A DNA stretch of 64,000 nt from Cytobacillus firmus (GTDB lineage: Bacteria > Bacillota > Bacilli > Bacillales > Cytobacillaceae), in the NCBI RefSeq assembly GCF_023612095.1, contig NZ_CP086235.1, forward strand, positions 3,917,501-3,981,500, read 5' to 3'. The notes beneath the pieces were generated by a model, which did no database searches, was not told the DNA's origin, and saw nothing but the letters and a program-made list of their open reading frames with translations. The position numbers were made by a program, and so were the translations under genes. Shown in pieces: positions 44,382-52,361 of the stretch (position 1 is the stretch's first letter; the number at the start of each line of letters is the position of its first letter).

Positions 44382-44948
44382 CTAAACTCTCAGCGAGCCG
44401 CGGAACCCCCTTGCAGCATAGTAGGAATCAGCTCCATTGTGATACACAAAGACCGTGTCATAGCGTCGGTCACAGAAGAGAGCCCCGCCAAGTTTTCTGA
44501 TATGAGCGGGTGTCTGTACCCAGCTCGATGTTTTCTTATCAAAAGCTTCAAGCTCCTGAAGTTCCCGGTATTCCTCTTCCGTTAAAAGCTCCACGCCCAT
44601 GGCAGCAGCCATATCCATCACGCTGTTTTCCGGCTTATGTTTTTTCCGTGCTTCCAATGCTTCACGATCGAAGCAAAGACTTCTGCGGCCCTTAGGACTT
44701 TCTGCTGCACAATCATAAAATATGTATTCGCCCGTCTTTTCATCATACCCGGCAACATCCGGTTCGCCGCCCGTTAGTTCCATTTCATTCAGCGACCATA
44801 TTTTCTCAGGGTTAGCCTCAAGCCTAGCTTGTACATCCGCCCATTCCAGCCCTTCATGCCTATGCATATTCTTTTCAAAACGTGTTTTCAATGTTTGAAG
44901 CAATTCATCCTGCTGCTCTGGTGACAGCACCTTATTTCCCTTTGTCAT
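44382..44948 (-). CDS. DUF4256 family protein
   Basis: A 188-residue soluble protein with conserved phrases TRFEKNMHRHEGLEW, MELTGGEPDVAGYDEKTGEYIFYDCAAESPKGRRSLCFD in outline, and FCDRRYDTVFVYHNGADSYY. This pattern fits DUF4256, a family of unknown function common in Bacteroidetes and Firmicutes. The ATG 44948 has GGAGGT upstream; the longer frame has no SD. Confidence 0.75.
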   Translation of the reverse strand: MTKGNKVLSPEQQDELLQTLKTRFEKNMHRHEGLEWADVQARLEANPEKIWSLNEMELTGGEPDVAGYDEKTGEYIFYDCAAESPKGRRSLCFDREALEARKKHKPENSVMDMAAAMGVELLTEEEYRELQELEAFDKKTSSWVQTPAHIRKLGGALFCDRRYDTVFVYHNGADSYYAARGFRGSLRV

Positions 44949-45082
44949 ATAAGTACCTCCTTTTTTCTTCATTATAATATAATTATGACCCTAAAGGGCT
45001 AGTTGATAAAAGCTGGAGCCGCATTTACTTTGCATATTTGGCTGTTTCGTCGGTTTCCCTTTTTTTGTTTCCTGCTGCCCTT

Positions 45083-45290
45083 GACTCAAATCCGATGGTT
45101 TCACCTCCCTGTGTCCGAACCTGAGCCAACTTCTGACTCAAACCCGACGTTTTCACTCTCCTGTGTCCGAACCTGACCAAACTTCCGACTCAAATCAGAC
45201 GTTTTTCCCTTCCTGTGTCTGAACTTCAACCAACTTCCGACTCAAACCAGATGTTTTCCCCATCCTGTGTCCGAACCGGAACTATCCCGC
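45083..45290. repeat. Four tandem 52-bp repeats downstream of the dicarboxylate symporter
   Basis: Units begin at 45083, 45135, 45187 and 45239, each GACTCAAA..., then CCTGTGTC[C/T]GAAC... and an A/C-rich end. Exact period 52 bp, with about 75-85% identity between units. The unit is not a multiple of 3 and has no unique spacers, so it is neither coding nor CRISPR. Function unknown; it ends 10 nt before a terminator. Confidence 0.85.
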
Positions 45291-45300
45291 TACACAAAAA

Positions 45301-45336
45301 AAACACTAACAAACGAATACATTTGTTAGTGTTTCC
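45301..45336 (-). terminator. Terminator after the dicarboxylate symporter
   Basis: A perfect 13-bp stem (AAACACTAACAAA / TTTGTTAGTGTTT) with an 8-nt loop, running into TTTTTTT on the minus strand. Confidence 0.9.
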
Positions 45337-45343
45337 CATTCTA

Positions 45344-46606
45344 TTATGAAGCTTGTTGTTCAAATCTTTCTTCAGCTGGAGGGTTGAATTGCCCTTCCCA
45401 CTTAGCAATAACAATTGCCGCAAGTGAGTTCCCCACCACGTTAACCGCTGTACGTCCCATGTCAAGGATACGGTCGATGCCGGCAATAAAGGCAAGGCCT
45501 TCTGCAGGCAATCCAATGGTGCTGAATGTCGCCAGCAGCACTACAAAGGATACGCCCGGTACACCAGCCATTCCTTTCGATGTGACCATCAGCACTAGCA
45601 TTAGCGTAATTTGCTGTCCGATGCTCAATTCAATCCCAAACATCTGGGCAATAAATAAAGAGGCAATCGCCTGATATAAAACAGAACCGTCCAGGTTAAA
45701 AGAGTAGCCTGTCGGAATAACGAATGAAGAAATATGTTTCGGGCTTCCCGCTTTCTCCATTTTATCCATGATTCTTGGAAGAACTGTTTCCGAGCTTGCT
45801 GTAGAAAACGCCAAAATTAATTCCTCTTTGATCATCTTCAATAATTTAAAGATGCTGAACCCGACAATTTTCGCCATAACTCCCAGAACAACAAGAACAA
45901 AGAAAATCATGGATCCATATACAGTGAGCGCCAGCTTGCCTAATGGAATCAGTGAGGCGAAACCATACTTGGAAATCGTAACACCAATTAAGGCAAATAC
46001 CCCGATCGGTGCATACTTCATAAATAGGTTTGTTACATAGAACATCGCCTTAGCCGTACCTTCGAAAAATCTCAGAACAGGCTTTCCAACATCTCCAATT
46101 GCTGCGATTCCGAGTCCAAATACAACAGCAAAGAAGATAATCGCCAGCATATCGCCTTCAACCATGGCTTGTACCGGATTAGTAGGCACAATATGCAAGA
46201 ATGTATCCGCTACGGACTTGCCTTCCTGCTCTTTATTGGTTTCGACATAGCTTGAAATGTCACTTTGCTGCAGGCTGTCCATATTCAGGCCGGCACCTGG
46301 CTGAAATACATTCCCGGCGATTAAGCCAACCACAATGGCAACCAATGTCATGCCAATAAAATAGGTCAATGATTTACCGCCAAGCTTACCAACAGATTTT
46401 AAATCACCTACACCAGCAATGGCAACGATAATCGTGGATAGTACAATAGGAACCACAATCATTTTAATTAAACGGATGAACAGATCGCCAAATGGCTGTA
46501 AGGCACTTTGCGCTGCTTCATTACCGTAAAAAATACCGCCAACCACAATCCCCAGGACAAGACCGATAAAAATTTGAGTGGCTAAACTTAATTTAATTCT
46601 TTTCAT
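45344..46606 (-). CDS. Dicarboxylate/amino acid:cation symporter (GltP/GltT/DctA family)
   Basis: A 420-residue DAACS transporter. Eight helices plus two re-entrant hairpins are indicated by the family signatures STASSETVLPRIMDKM (the serine-rich tip), FVIPTGYSFNLDGSVLYQ (NMDGT-like Na/H site) and GRTAVNVVGNSLAAIVIAKWE. It imports glutamate, aspartate or C4-dicarboxylates with Na+ or H+. A c-di-AMP riboswitch with an intrinsic terminator lies directly upstream, so it should be shut when c-di-AMP is high. The ATG at 46606 follows a TTG in frame. Confidence 0.92.
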   Translation of the reverse strand: MKRIKLSLATQIFIGLVLGIVVGGIFYGNEAAQSALQPFGDLFIRLIKMIVVPIVLSTIIVAIAGVGDLKSVGKLGGKSLTYFIGMTLVAIVVGLIAGNVFQPGAGLNMDSLQQSDISSYVETNKEQEGKSVADTFLHIVPTNPVQAMVEGDMLAIIFFAVVFGLGIAAIGDVGKPVLRFFEGTAKAMFYVTNLFMKYAPIGVFALIGVTISKYGFASLIPLGKLALTVYGSMIFFVLVVLGVMAKIVGFSIFKLLKMIKEELILAFSTASSETVLPRIMDKMEKAGSPKHISSFVIPTGYSFNLDGSVLYQAIASLFIAQMFGIELSIGQQITLMLVLMVTSKGMAGVPGVSFVVLLATFSTIGLPAEGLAFIAGIDRILDMGRTAVNVVGNSLAAIVIAKWEGQFNPPAEERFEQQAS

Positions 46607-46671
46607 CAATTACCCTACCTTCTTGTTTAGTTTTAACGTGCTGCGCAGGCAAGGGAAACAAAGCTGATCTC

Positions 46672-46698
46672 AAAAAAGAAAATTGACAATTGTCAATT
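46672..46698 (-). terminator. Expression-platform terminator of the c-di-AMP riboswitch
   Basis: The palindrome AATTGACAATTGTCAATT (46681-46698) folds to a 7-bp stem and, on the minus strand, is followed by TTCTTTTTT. It sits between the aptamer and the symporter start. Confidence 0.8.
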
Positions 46699-46728
46699 CA
46701 CCCTGATTCATATTCTCTTATGTTTCCT

Positions 46729-46862
46729 TAAACGCTGACGAGGTTAGCTTTCGGGTTAGGACTGTGGAAACAGTAAGCCCTTCCATCTTTTGGATTCACC
46801 CCGTGCGGAAACTCCGCCGTAATTAATGGGTCCCCCGTTCTTAAAATAAGATTAAGCATAGA
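46729..46862 (-). promoter_or_regulatory. c-di-AMP riboswitch (ydaO/yuaA class) of the symporter gene
   Basis: On the minus strand the conserved blocks appear in order: CTTAATCTTA, AACGGGGGACCCA, GGGGTGAATCC and GCTAACCTCGTCAGCG. These are the invariant c-di-AMP-binding elements of the ydaO class. The terminator 30 nt downstream implies an OFF switch: c-di-AMP promotes termination. c-di-AMP normally controls potassium and osmolyte uptake; control of glutamate/aspartate uptake fits its role in ion balance. Confidence 0.88.
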
Positions 46863-47093
46863 ACACTAAATCATTATATTATCCCAAGATAATTTTTGTA
46901 AATAGTTAAGTATTCCCGGTATAAAACAAAAAGCACTTGGCTCCACCTGCGCCAAATGCCATGATAGCCACACACGCTACCCCCGCTACATCTAAATTAG
47001 CATCTTAGTATTAAGAATATTGAACGGGCTTGTAAACTTTTATTAAAATCCCCAGGTGATAACAGTTACCGTTAGGGCTTTATAATTTCTCAA
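46863..47093. other. Intergenic region upstream of the c-di-AMP riboswitch
   Basis: It contains a 9-bp hairpin (46933-46959) with a T-rich run on the minus strand, probably the terminator of the broken hydrolase. A promoter for the riboswitch transcript should lie at 46863-46925. A Gly-rich short frame (VAGVACVAIMAFGAGG) has no SD and is not called. Confidence 0.5.
46929..46962 (-). terminator. Terminator after the dienelactone hydrolase pseudogene
   Basis: GCATTTGGC...GCCAAGTGC stem on the minus strand followed by TTTTTGTTTT. Confidence 0.65.
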
Positions 47094-47717
47094 TCAATTT
47101 GAAATAAAAAAATCCAGCATTTTGCTAAATGCTTCTTGTTCTGATTTTGCATCATACTTAGAGGAATAAGGATCACTGAATCCGTGTTTCCCAGTAAATT
47201 TATATGCTTTAATTTTCTTTTTCTCCAAAGCCAATACTAACTAATCAACATTAAAAGATTGCTCTTCCTGCGGAAAAAATAGCATGGCAGGACTCCGGGG
47301 TGTTATCTCTAAATAGTCTCTAATCCTTGAACCGTAGTATCCAACTACGCCATCAACACAATCTTCCTCGCTGCACAGCCAGGCAACAGTTGCACCTATA
47401 CTAAATCCAATGATATATATTGTTTCGTATTCATCTTTAACATCCAATAATAAATCTTTGACTTTACGTGCCGCTCTATCGAAACCAACATGTTCCATAA
47501 AGTGACGATAAGCGGCTTCCTCTTGAGAATAATCAAAAGGCATCTCTCGCTCTAGTAAATTGGGGCATATCACTTCAAAGTTCTGCTTGGTTAATAATTC
47601 GCAAAAATTCTTTATATGTTGATTTATTCCATAGATTTCGTGGATTACGAGAATTAAAGAATTAGCATTACTATCATAACTATGACCCTTATTCTCCATA
47701 TTTCTTCTCCCATTCAT
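47094..47717 (-). pseudogene. Dienelactone hydrolase family gene interrupted by an in-frame amber codon
   Basis: The frame is intact for 158 codons (GFSIGATVAW contains the nucleophile region). It stops at TAG (47241-47243) after PQEEQSFNVD and, in the same frame, resumes as LVLALEKKKIKAYKFTGKHGFSD to a TGA at 47094. Only the stop codon is wrong: a Glu codon in relatives is now TAG. The catalytic His of KHGFSD is downstream of the stop, so the truncated product would be inactive. Confidence 0.82.
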
Positions 47718-47794
47718 TTTTACACTTTATTCCATCAAAAGGTATTCTACATTAATATGATTTAATCCTCCATCCTCTAAACACCCTTTTAGAT

Positions 47795-47821
47795 CAAAAA
47801 AGAGCCGCCTATTTGGCAGCC
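47795..47821. terminator. Terminator after nitronate monooxygenase
   Basis: GAGCCGCC...GGCAGC stem followed on the minus strand by TTTTTTG; a common variant of terminators in this window. Confidence 0.65.
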
Positions 47822-47849
47822 CGACTTTAAGCAATGCACCATTATGACA

Positions 47850-48803
47850 TTAAACACACGCTTCATATTCTCTTTTGATATTATGAATGATCGTCTGAAC
47901 AGGCAAAATCTCGTTGATTTCATGGACTCTTGCACCCGCAAATACGAGACCATTCTCACAGTCCCCCTCCATGGATGTGACCAGAGAATCCAATGTGCAA
48001 AAGCGGTAGGAGCAGTTTTTCAGGCAATCGATGCATTTCTTGATTTTCACCTTTTTATTGTCAGATATTTGTTCAGTAAAGTTATTCTTAATGGCACGAC
48101 CCTCCAAACCTACGGTGGTTTTCACCATAACGATATCTTCCTGTTTGGCATGTACATATTTTTCCTTGAAGGATAGGGGGGCATCACATTCGTGAGTTGC
48201 GACAAATCTGGTTCCCATTTGAACACCGGAAGCCCCGATACGAATGGCATGCGCAATATCTTCTCCTGTCAGGATTCCCCCTGCAGCTATGACAGGAATC
48301 TTAACAGCTTCCACCACTTCCGGTAAAATATCGAATAACGGTCTTTCGGTCCCTAAATGCCCTCCTGCCTCATTGCCCTCTACGACAACCGCAGAAGCAC
48401 CCAGCCGCTCTGACATTTTGGCAAGCCTTGCAGATGACACAATCGAAATCACCGGTGTGCCGGATTCTTTGCCCCAATTGTACATATCCCTTGAAATTCC
48501 TGCACCTGAAATAATGAAATCCACCTTTTCCTCAATGGCGGCCTTCATTTTTTCAGCAAAATCATTCATGGCAAATAGAACATTCACCCCAATATAGCCC
48601 TCACCCTTGATAGCTGCCCTGGCCTTTCGTATATGCAGCCTTAACTCTTCTATGCTAATTCCTGTCCCTGAAATAATTCCAATCCCCCCGGCATTCGCAA
48701 CAGCTGATGCCAGGCCGCTTAACGAAATACCAACGCCCATTCCACCCTGCATGATGGGAAACTCAGGCGTCATATGACCGATTTTTAATTGTGGAAATTT
48801 CAA
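47850..48803 (-). CDS. Nitronate monooxygenase (FMN-dependent, 2-nitropropane dioxygenase family)
   Basis: A 317-residue TIM barrel. FPIMQGGMGVGISLSGLASAVANAGG is the N-terminal FMN region; AGGHLGTERP and AAGGILTGEDIAHAIRIGASGVQMGTRFVATHE complete the phosphate and flavin pocket. It oxidises alkyl nitronates such as propionate-3-nitronate, a detoxification role. The TTG start has GGGGT upstream. A C-terminal Cys-rich extension (CIDCLKNCSYRFCTLDS) follows the barrel, a feature seen in this subfamily that may bind metal. Confidence 0.88.
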   Translation of the reverse strand: MKFPQLKIGHMTPEFPIMQGGMGVGISLSGLASAVANAGGIGIISGTGISIEELRLHIRKARAAIKGEGYIGVNVLFAMNDFAEKMKAAIEEKVDFIISGAGISRDMYNWGKESGTPVISIVSSARLAKMSERLGASAVVVEGNEAGGHLGTERPLFDILPEVVEAVKIPVIAAGGILTGEDIAHAIRIGASGVQMGTRFVATHECDAPLSFKEKYVHAKQEDIVMVKTTVGLEGRAIKNNFTEQISDNKKVKIKKCIDCLKNCSYRFCTLDSLVTSMEGDCENGLVFAGARVHEINEILPVQTIIHNIKREYEACV

Positions 48804-49152
48804 AAGAACTACCCCATTTCATCGCCAATTTATTTCTTCTCCATTATTGTGCGAATGGGGTTAATTGAATAGTGACAAACATAATACCTGGTACTAAAAT
48901 CAGGTGATATTTTTGCATTATTCACATAATGTTCAAGAATTGCATCAGGAATCATCACCGCTATCCCGGACTATTCAAAAGTTCCTGATACAGTTGACCG
49001 CTGCAACATAACTAAATAAAATGAAAACATCCCAAATTGGAGGTTTTTGTTTGTTGAACTTATGTTTAGAGCTGGAGAAGTAACACTTTCTCCATGAGAA
49101 AGTGCCATTTATATTGAAACTTTATCATTATATAAAGAACAGGAGACTATAA
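48804..49152. other. Divergent intergenic region without a gene
   Basis: It contains a CACTTTCTC-CAT-GAGAAAGTG hairpin at 49086-49107, about 45 nt upstream of the GNAT start, which may affect its 5' leader. Otherwise A/T-rich promoter-like sequence; no ORF with an SD was found. Confidence 0.5.
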
Positions 49153-49686
49153 ATGGATATCATAATACGACAAGAACTCCCTGCAGACTATGACATGACT
49201 GAAGAAATGGTAAAAGAAGCTTTTTTACATGAAGATTACAGCGACAAAAAAGAACATTTTCTTGTCAAAAGGCTTAGAAATTCAGATGCTTTCATTCCAG
49301 AGCTTTCTTTGGTCGCGCTGAATCCTGCTAAAGAGATTGTGGGCCATATTCTTTTATCTAAAATCAAAATATCGGATGGTGAGAAAGCAGCAGATTCTCT
49401 TGCCCTTGCCCCACTTTCTGTTCGTCCCGGTTATCAAGGGAAAGGCATCGGGAGCCAATTGATACTCACTGCTCTTAACAAGGCAAAAGAGGCCGGATAT
49501 CAATCCGTAATCGTTCTGGGCCATAAAGATTACTATCCAAAGTTCGGCTTTAAGCCAGCCAGCCTTTGGAATATCCAAGCCCCGTTTGAAGTGCCTGATG
49601 AAGTATTCATGGCTCTGGAGTTAACAGAGAATGCACTTAAAAATGCTGCCGGTGTTGTTCATTATTCAAAAGCTTTTTCAGAATAA
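49153..49686 (+). CDS. GNAT family N-acetyltransferase (YhbS-like)
   Basis: A 177-residue acetyltransferase with N-terminal RQELPADYDMTEEMVKEAF, CoA motif PGYQGKGIGSQLILTALNKAKE and the YhbS phrase VIVLGHKDYYPKFGFKPAS. AGGAGA precedes the ATG. Its terminator was split by the insertion sequence that follows (see 49701-49720). Confidence 0.85.
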   Translation: MDIIIRQELPADYDMTEEMVKEAFLHEDYSDKKEHFLVKRLRNSDAFIPELSLVALNPAKEIVGHILLSKIKISDGEKAADSLALAPLSVRPGYQGKGIGSQLILTALNKAKEAGYQSVIVLGHKDYYPKFGFKPASLWNIQAPFEVPDEVFMALELTENALKNAAGVVHYSKAFSE

Positions 49687-49700
49687 AAGGCTGGATAAAA

Positions 49701-49720
49701 AAAGAGCTGCCGATCAAGCT
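49701..49720. terminator. Left half of the terminator split by the IS
   Basis: AAAGAGCTGCCGATCAA forms the left arm; the right arm is at 51199-51216. Removing the IS and one GCT copy restores a 14-bp stem with the loop GCTTG. Confidence 0.8.
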
Positions 49721-49818
49721 TGAACTATACCCCGGATAGCGGACACTGATAAAAAAGTGCCCCTATCTGGGGTTTTTTGTGTTTCAATAGATTTAATGAA
49801 TATGGGCGGAGGATTAAC

Positions 49819-50250
49819 ATGAGTAAGAATATTTATAATGAATTTCAAATTAAAGAGCTTGAAAAGAATCCTAATGTTTTATGCGCTTCTGAAAGGTCAA
49901 TCTCCTATAGTCCTGAGTTTAAGCTAAAAGCAGTTACGGATTATAAAAATGGAAAAGCACCGTCGCAAATCTTTATTGAACAGGGCTTCGACCTGGACAT
50001 GATCGGTAAGAAACAACCCCAGCGTTGTCTTAAACGTTGGAGGGATTCATATGAAAGGTTTGGAAAGGAAGGTTTCCTTACGGAACGTAGAGGCAAAGGG
50101 AGTACCGGGCGTCCTTCTTTAAAGCAACTTTCCGTAGAAGAGAAATTAAAAAAAGCTGAAGCAAGAATTAAATTCCTTGAGGCAGAGAATGACTTCTTAA
50201 AAAAGCTGGAAGAGTTAGAAAGGCAGGCGTTGAAGAAGAAACGATATTAA
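49819..50250 (+). CDS. IS3-family OrfA (helix-turn-helix protein)
   Basis: A 143-residue DNA-binding protein. The HTH region (YSPEFKLKAVTDYKNGKAPSQIFIEQGF in outline) is followed by a leucine-zipper segment, EKLKKAEARIKFLEAENDFLKKL. ATG 49819 has GGAGG upstream. Near its end A AAA AAG (50199-50205) is a classic -1 slippery site, so a minority of ribosomes should continue into OrfB as the OrfAB transposase. Confidence 0.88.
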   Translation: MSKNIYNEFQIKELEKNPNVLCASERSISYSPEFKLKAVTDYKNGKAPSQIFIEQGFDLDMIGKKQPQRCLKRWRDSYERFGKEGFLTERRGKGSTGRPSLKQLSVEEKLKKAEARIKFLEAENDFLKKLEELERQALKKKRY

Positions 50251-51152
50251 CGGCAGCTGAGAAGTTTTCGCTGATCGAGAAAACAATCAGAATTCATCAG
50301 TTAAATAAAGTTGTTTCCTACCTGTGTGAACTGGCAGGTGTCAGTCGAAGTGGCTACTATGATTGGTTGAAGGCTGCACCATTGCGGGCACAACGTGACG
50401 ATCAGGATGAATTGGACATAGAGTTAATCCGAGAAATTTTCATAAGCAAAAGAGAAAAAGTAGGTGCCCTCCAGATTAAAATGGTTATGGAGAATGAGTA
50501 TTCAGCTGTAATGAACCACAAGAAGATTAGACGTTTAATGGCAAAATATAATCTTGTAGCTAAGATAAGGAAAGCCAATCCATATCGTAAGATGGCTAAG
50601 GCAACTCAGGAACATCGAACCTGCCCTAACCTTCTTGACCGTGAATTCAATCAGGAAGTGCCAGGAAAAGTTCTGCTTACTGATATTACTTATCTTTATT
50701 ATGGAAAGGGCCAAAAAGCATATTTATCCTGCGTAAAGGACGGAGCTACAAAAGAAATTCTTGCCTACTACCTTTCCACGTCTTTAGAGATGGATATTGT
50801 TTATAAAACGTTAAAAAAGTTAAAGACAGCTGTTGGCAACCACTTTCATCCAGAGGCCATATTGCATTCTGACCAAGGAATGCACTACACGCATCCTCTA
50901 TTCCAAAGCAAAGTAAAAAGGCTTGGCCTAACTCAGTCAATGTCCCGAAAGGGAAACTGTTGGGATAACGCACCAATGGAAAGTTTCTTTGGACATTTTA
51001 AAGACTTATCAGAGTATAAATCACTTGATAATATAAAGGATGTAAAGAAAGAAGTAGATCGTGTAATCGAAGAATATAATCATCATCGTTATCAATGGGG
51101 CTTAAATAAAATGACCCCGGCACAATACCGGGGTCACTTATTAGCTGCATAG
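50205..51152 (+). CDS. IS3-family OrfB (DDE transposase, made by -1 frameshift)
   Basis: The frame is open from the slippery site (50199-50205) to 51152, about 315 codons. It has the rve/DDE integrase core: D in LLTDITYLY, D in HSDQGMHYTHP and E in WDNAPMESFFGHFKDL. An internal TTG at 50367 lacks an SD, so expression as an OrfA-OrfB fusion is more likely. All catalytic residues are present. Confidence 0.85.
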   Translation, partial: AGRVRKAGVEEETILTAAEKFSLIEKTIRIHQLNKVVSYLCELAGVSRSGYYDWLKAAPLRAQRDDQDELDIELIREIFISKREKVGALQIKMVMENEYSAVMNHKKIRRLMAKYNLVAKIRKANPYRKMAKATQEHRTCPNLLDREFNQEVPGKVLLTDITYLYYGKGQKAYLSCVKDGATKEILAYYLSTSLEMDIVYKTLKKLKTAVGNHFHPEAILHSDQGMHYTHPLFQSKVKRLGLTQSMSRKGNCWDNAPMESFFGHFKDLSEYKSLDNIKDVKKEVDRVIEEYNHHRYQWGLNKMTPAQYRGHLLAA

Positions 51153-51243
51153 CGCTTTTTTATAAACTGTCCGTAAATGGGGGTACAGTTCAGCTTGTTG
51201 ATCGGCAGCTCTTTTACCTATTCGTTGATCAGGGCATCGGAAC

Positions 51244-51666
51244 TTATTCTGTAAATTCCCAAGCAGGATTCCAAACCACTTCCCACAAGTGTCCATCCGG
51301 GTCTTGAAAATATCCAGAATACCCACCCCAAAAAGTCTCGTGGGCTTGAACCGTAATAACGGCACCCGCACTCTCTGCCTGTTTCATTACCATATCTACC
51401 TCTTCTTTACTCCCAACATTATGCCCAATCGTAAATTCAGTTGGGCTTTTTCCAGTCTGATTCATATTGGTATCATGAGCGATATCCTTTCGATTCCAAA
51501 TTGCCAGTTTTAATCCAGATTGCAGATCAAAAAATGCCACAGCACCATGTTCGAATTCTCTTCCTACTATGCCCAGTGTTGGAAGCCCAAGACCATTTTG
51601 ATAGAAATGTAAGGACCTTTCTAAATCATCTACACCTAATGTGATAACTGAAATCCGCGGTTTCAT
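51244..51666 (-). CDS. VOC family protein (glyoxalase-like)
   Basis: A 140-residue VOC protein: MKPRISVITLGVDDLERSLHFY then GYSGYFQDPDGHLWEVVWNPAW. The His and Glu metal-ligand positions of the second half are in place (GHLWEVVWN). ATG 51666 has GGGAGGT upstream; the longer frame lacks an SD. It is the common YaeR/PhnB-like clade, substrate unknown. The IS lies just downstream, in its terminator. Confidence 0.83.
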   Translation of the reverse strand: MKPRISVITLGVDDLERSLHFYQNGLGLPTLGIVGREFEHGAVAFFDLQSGLKLAIWNRKDIAHDTNMNQTGKSPTEFTIGHNVGSKEEVDMVMKQAESAGAVITVQAHETFWGGYSGYFQDPDGHLWEVVWNPAWEFTE

Positions 51667-51722
51667 ATAAGACCTCCCAATAAACTTGCAAATCTTTGCG
51701 AAGAAAAGATCATAAAGCATCA

Positions 51723-52361
51723 TCATTCATTTATATCGTAAATCAATTCATCAAATAACTCCCCATCCACATAAAGCAAAATAGCCCATTCTCCCTTTTT
51801 AGGAAATTTAACAGATGATGGTGTATGAGCATCCGCCCCGTTAATTGGACCATAAGCACGAATGGTCCATCCCATGCCATTTGTTAAAATGGGATGAACT
51901 GTCTGCGATTCTTTATGAAAGCCAACGATAGTCAAGTCTGCATTCTCAACGCCCCATAAATGCCACATCCACTTTTGGCCGTTTAAACTGGGCATGTCAG
52001 CGCCAATCACACCGGACTTGTTTTCATTTCCGATTATGCCCCTGTCGCCGAACTCCACAGCTTTTCTCTCCCAATCAATAGTGTCAAAATCGCTCTCTTG
52101 AACAAAATCCGGTATGTCCTCCGGCAGCGTAATTGAAGCGCCCTGCCTGACCGGAATCTCAATTGAAACAAAGAAAGCTAAGAGGCAGATGGCCAAAGTG
52201 GATATGGCAATTATAACGAATTTATGAGGCTTTTTTGGCTTCTCACTTCTATTGGAATGGAGCGCTTTTCTAATATTCATTTTTTGAAATTTCGTAAAGT
52301 GCTCGCCCTTATGAGTTGTCGAGTCCATGGCCCGCCGCAGCTGATTAAGCTTGCTCTCCAT
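51723..52361 (-). CDS. Putative anti-sigma factor / single-pass membrane protein
   Basis: A 212-residue protein. The N-terminal ~45 residues are basic and cytoplasmic; one helix (KFVIIAISTLAICLLAFFVSI) crosses the membrane; the outer part is a beta-rich domain (DTIDWERKAVEFGDRG, WHLWGVENADLTIVGFHKE). Its start overlaps the ECF sigma gene by 17 nt, the usual sigma/anti-sigma arrangement. I do not recognise an RsiW-type zinc domain. Function as anti-sigma is inferred from context. Confidence 0.7.
   Translation of the reverse strand: MESKLNQLRRAMDSTTHKGEHFTKFQKMNIRKALHSNRSEKPKKPHKFVIIAISTLAICLLAFFVSIEIPVRQGASITLPEDIPDFVQESDFDTIDWERKAVEFGDRGIIGNENKSGVIGADMPSLNGQKWMWHLWGVENADLTIVGFHKESQTVHPILTNGMGWTIRAYGPINGADAHTPSSVKFPKKGEWAILLYVDGELFDELIYDINE

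Larger units (their letters stand above)
49721..51192 (+). mobile_element. IS3-family insertion sequence (IS150-like), 1472 bp
   Basis: Imperfect 25-bp terminal inverted repeats TGAACTATACCCCGG... (49721-49745) and its complement at 51168-51192 share TGAACT, TACCCC and CGGACA. They flank two overlapping ORFs with -1 phase. A GCT duplication (49718-49720 and 51193-51195) is the likely 3-bp target repeat. It inserted in the loop of the terminator shared by the GNAT and VOC genes. All parts look intact, so it may be active. Confidence 0.88.

Noticed and set aside
45083..45290. CRISPR array
   Set aside because: The repeats are 52 bp direct tandem copies with no unique spacers and no cas genes nearby.
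46940..47000. Gly-rich frame resembling the 40-residue peptide at 62926
   Set aside because: No SD and a stop close upstream; the likeness is a small-residue hydrophobic composition only.
47241..47717. Amber codon of the hydrolase as pyrrolysine
   Set aside because: Pyrrolysine is not known from Bacillus, and the expected residue is a Glu, not a special-site residue; a nonsense mutation explains it.
50367..51152. Independent OrfB starting at TTG 50367
   Set aside because: No SD there, and the frame is open back to a classic slippery site, so a frameshifted OrfAB protein is more likely.
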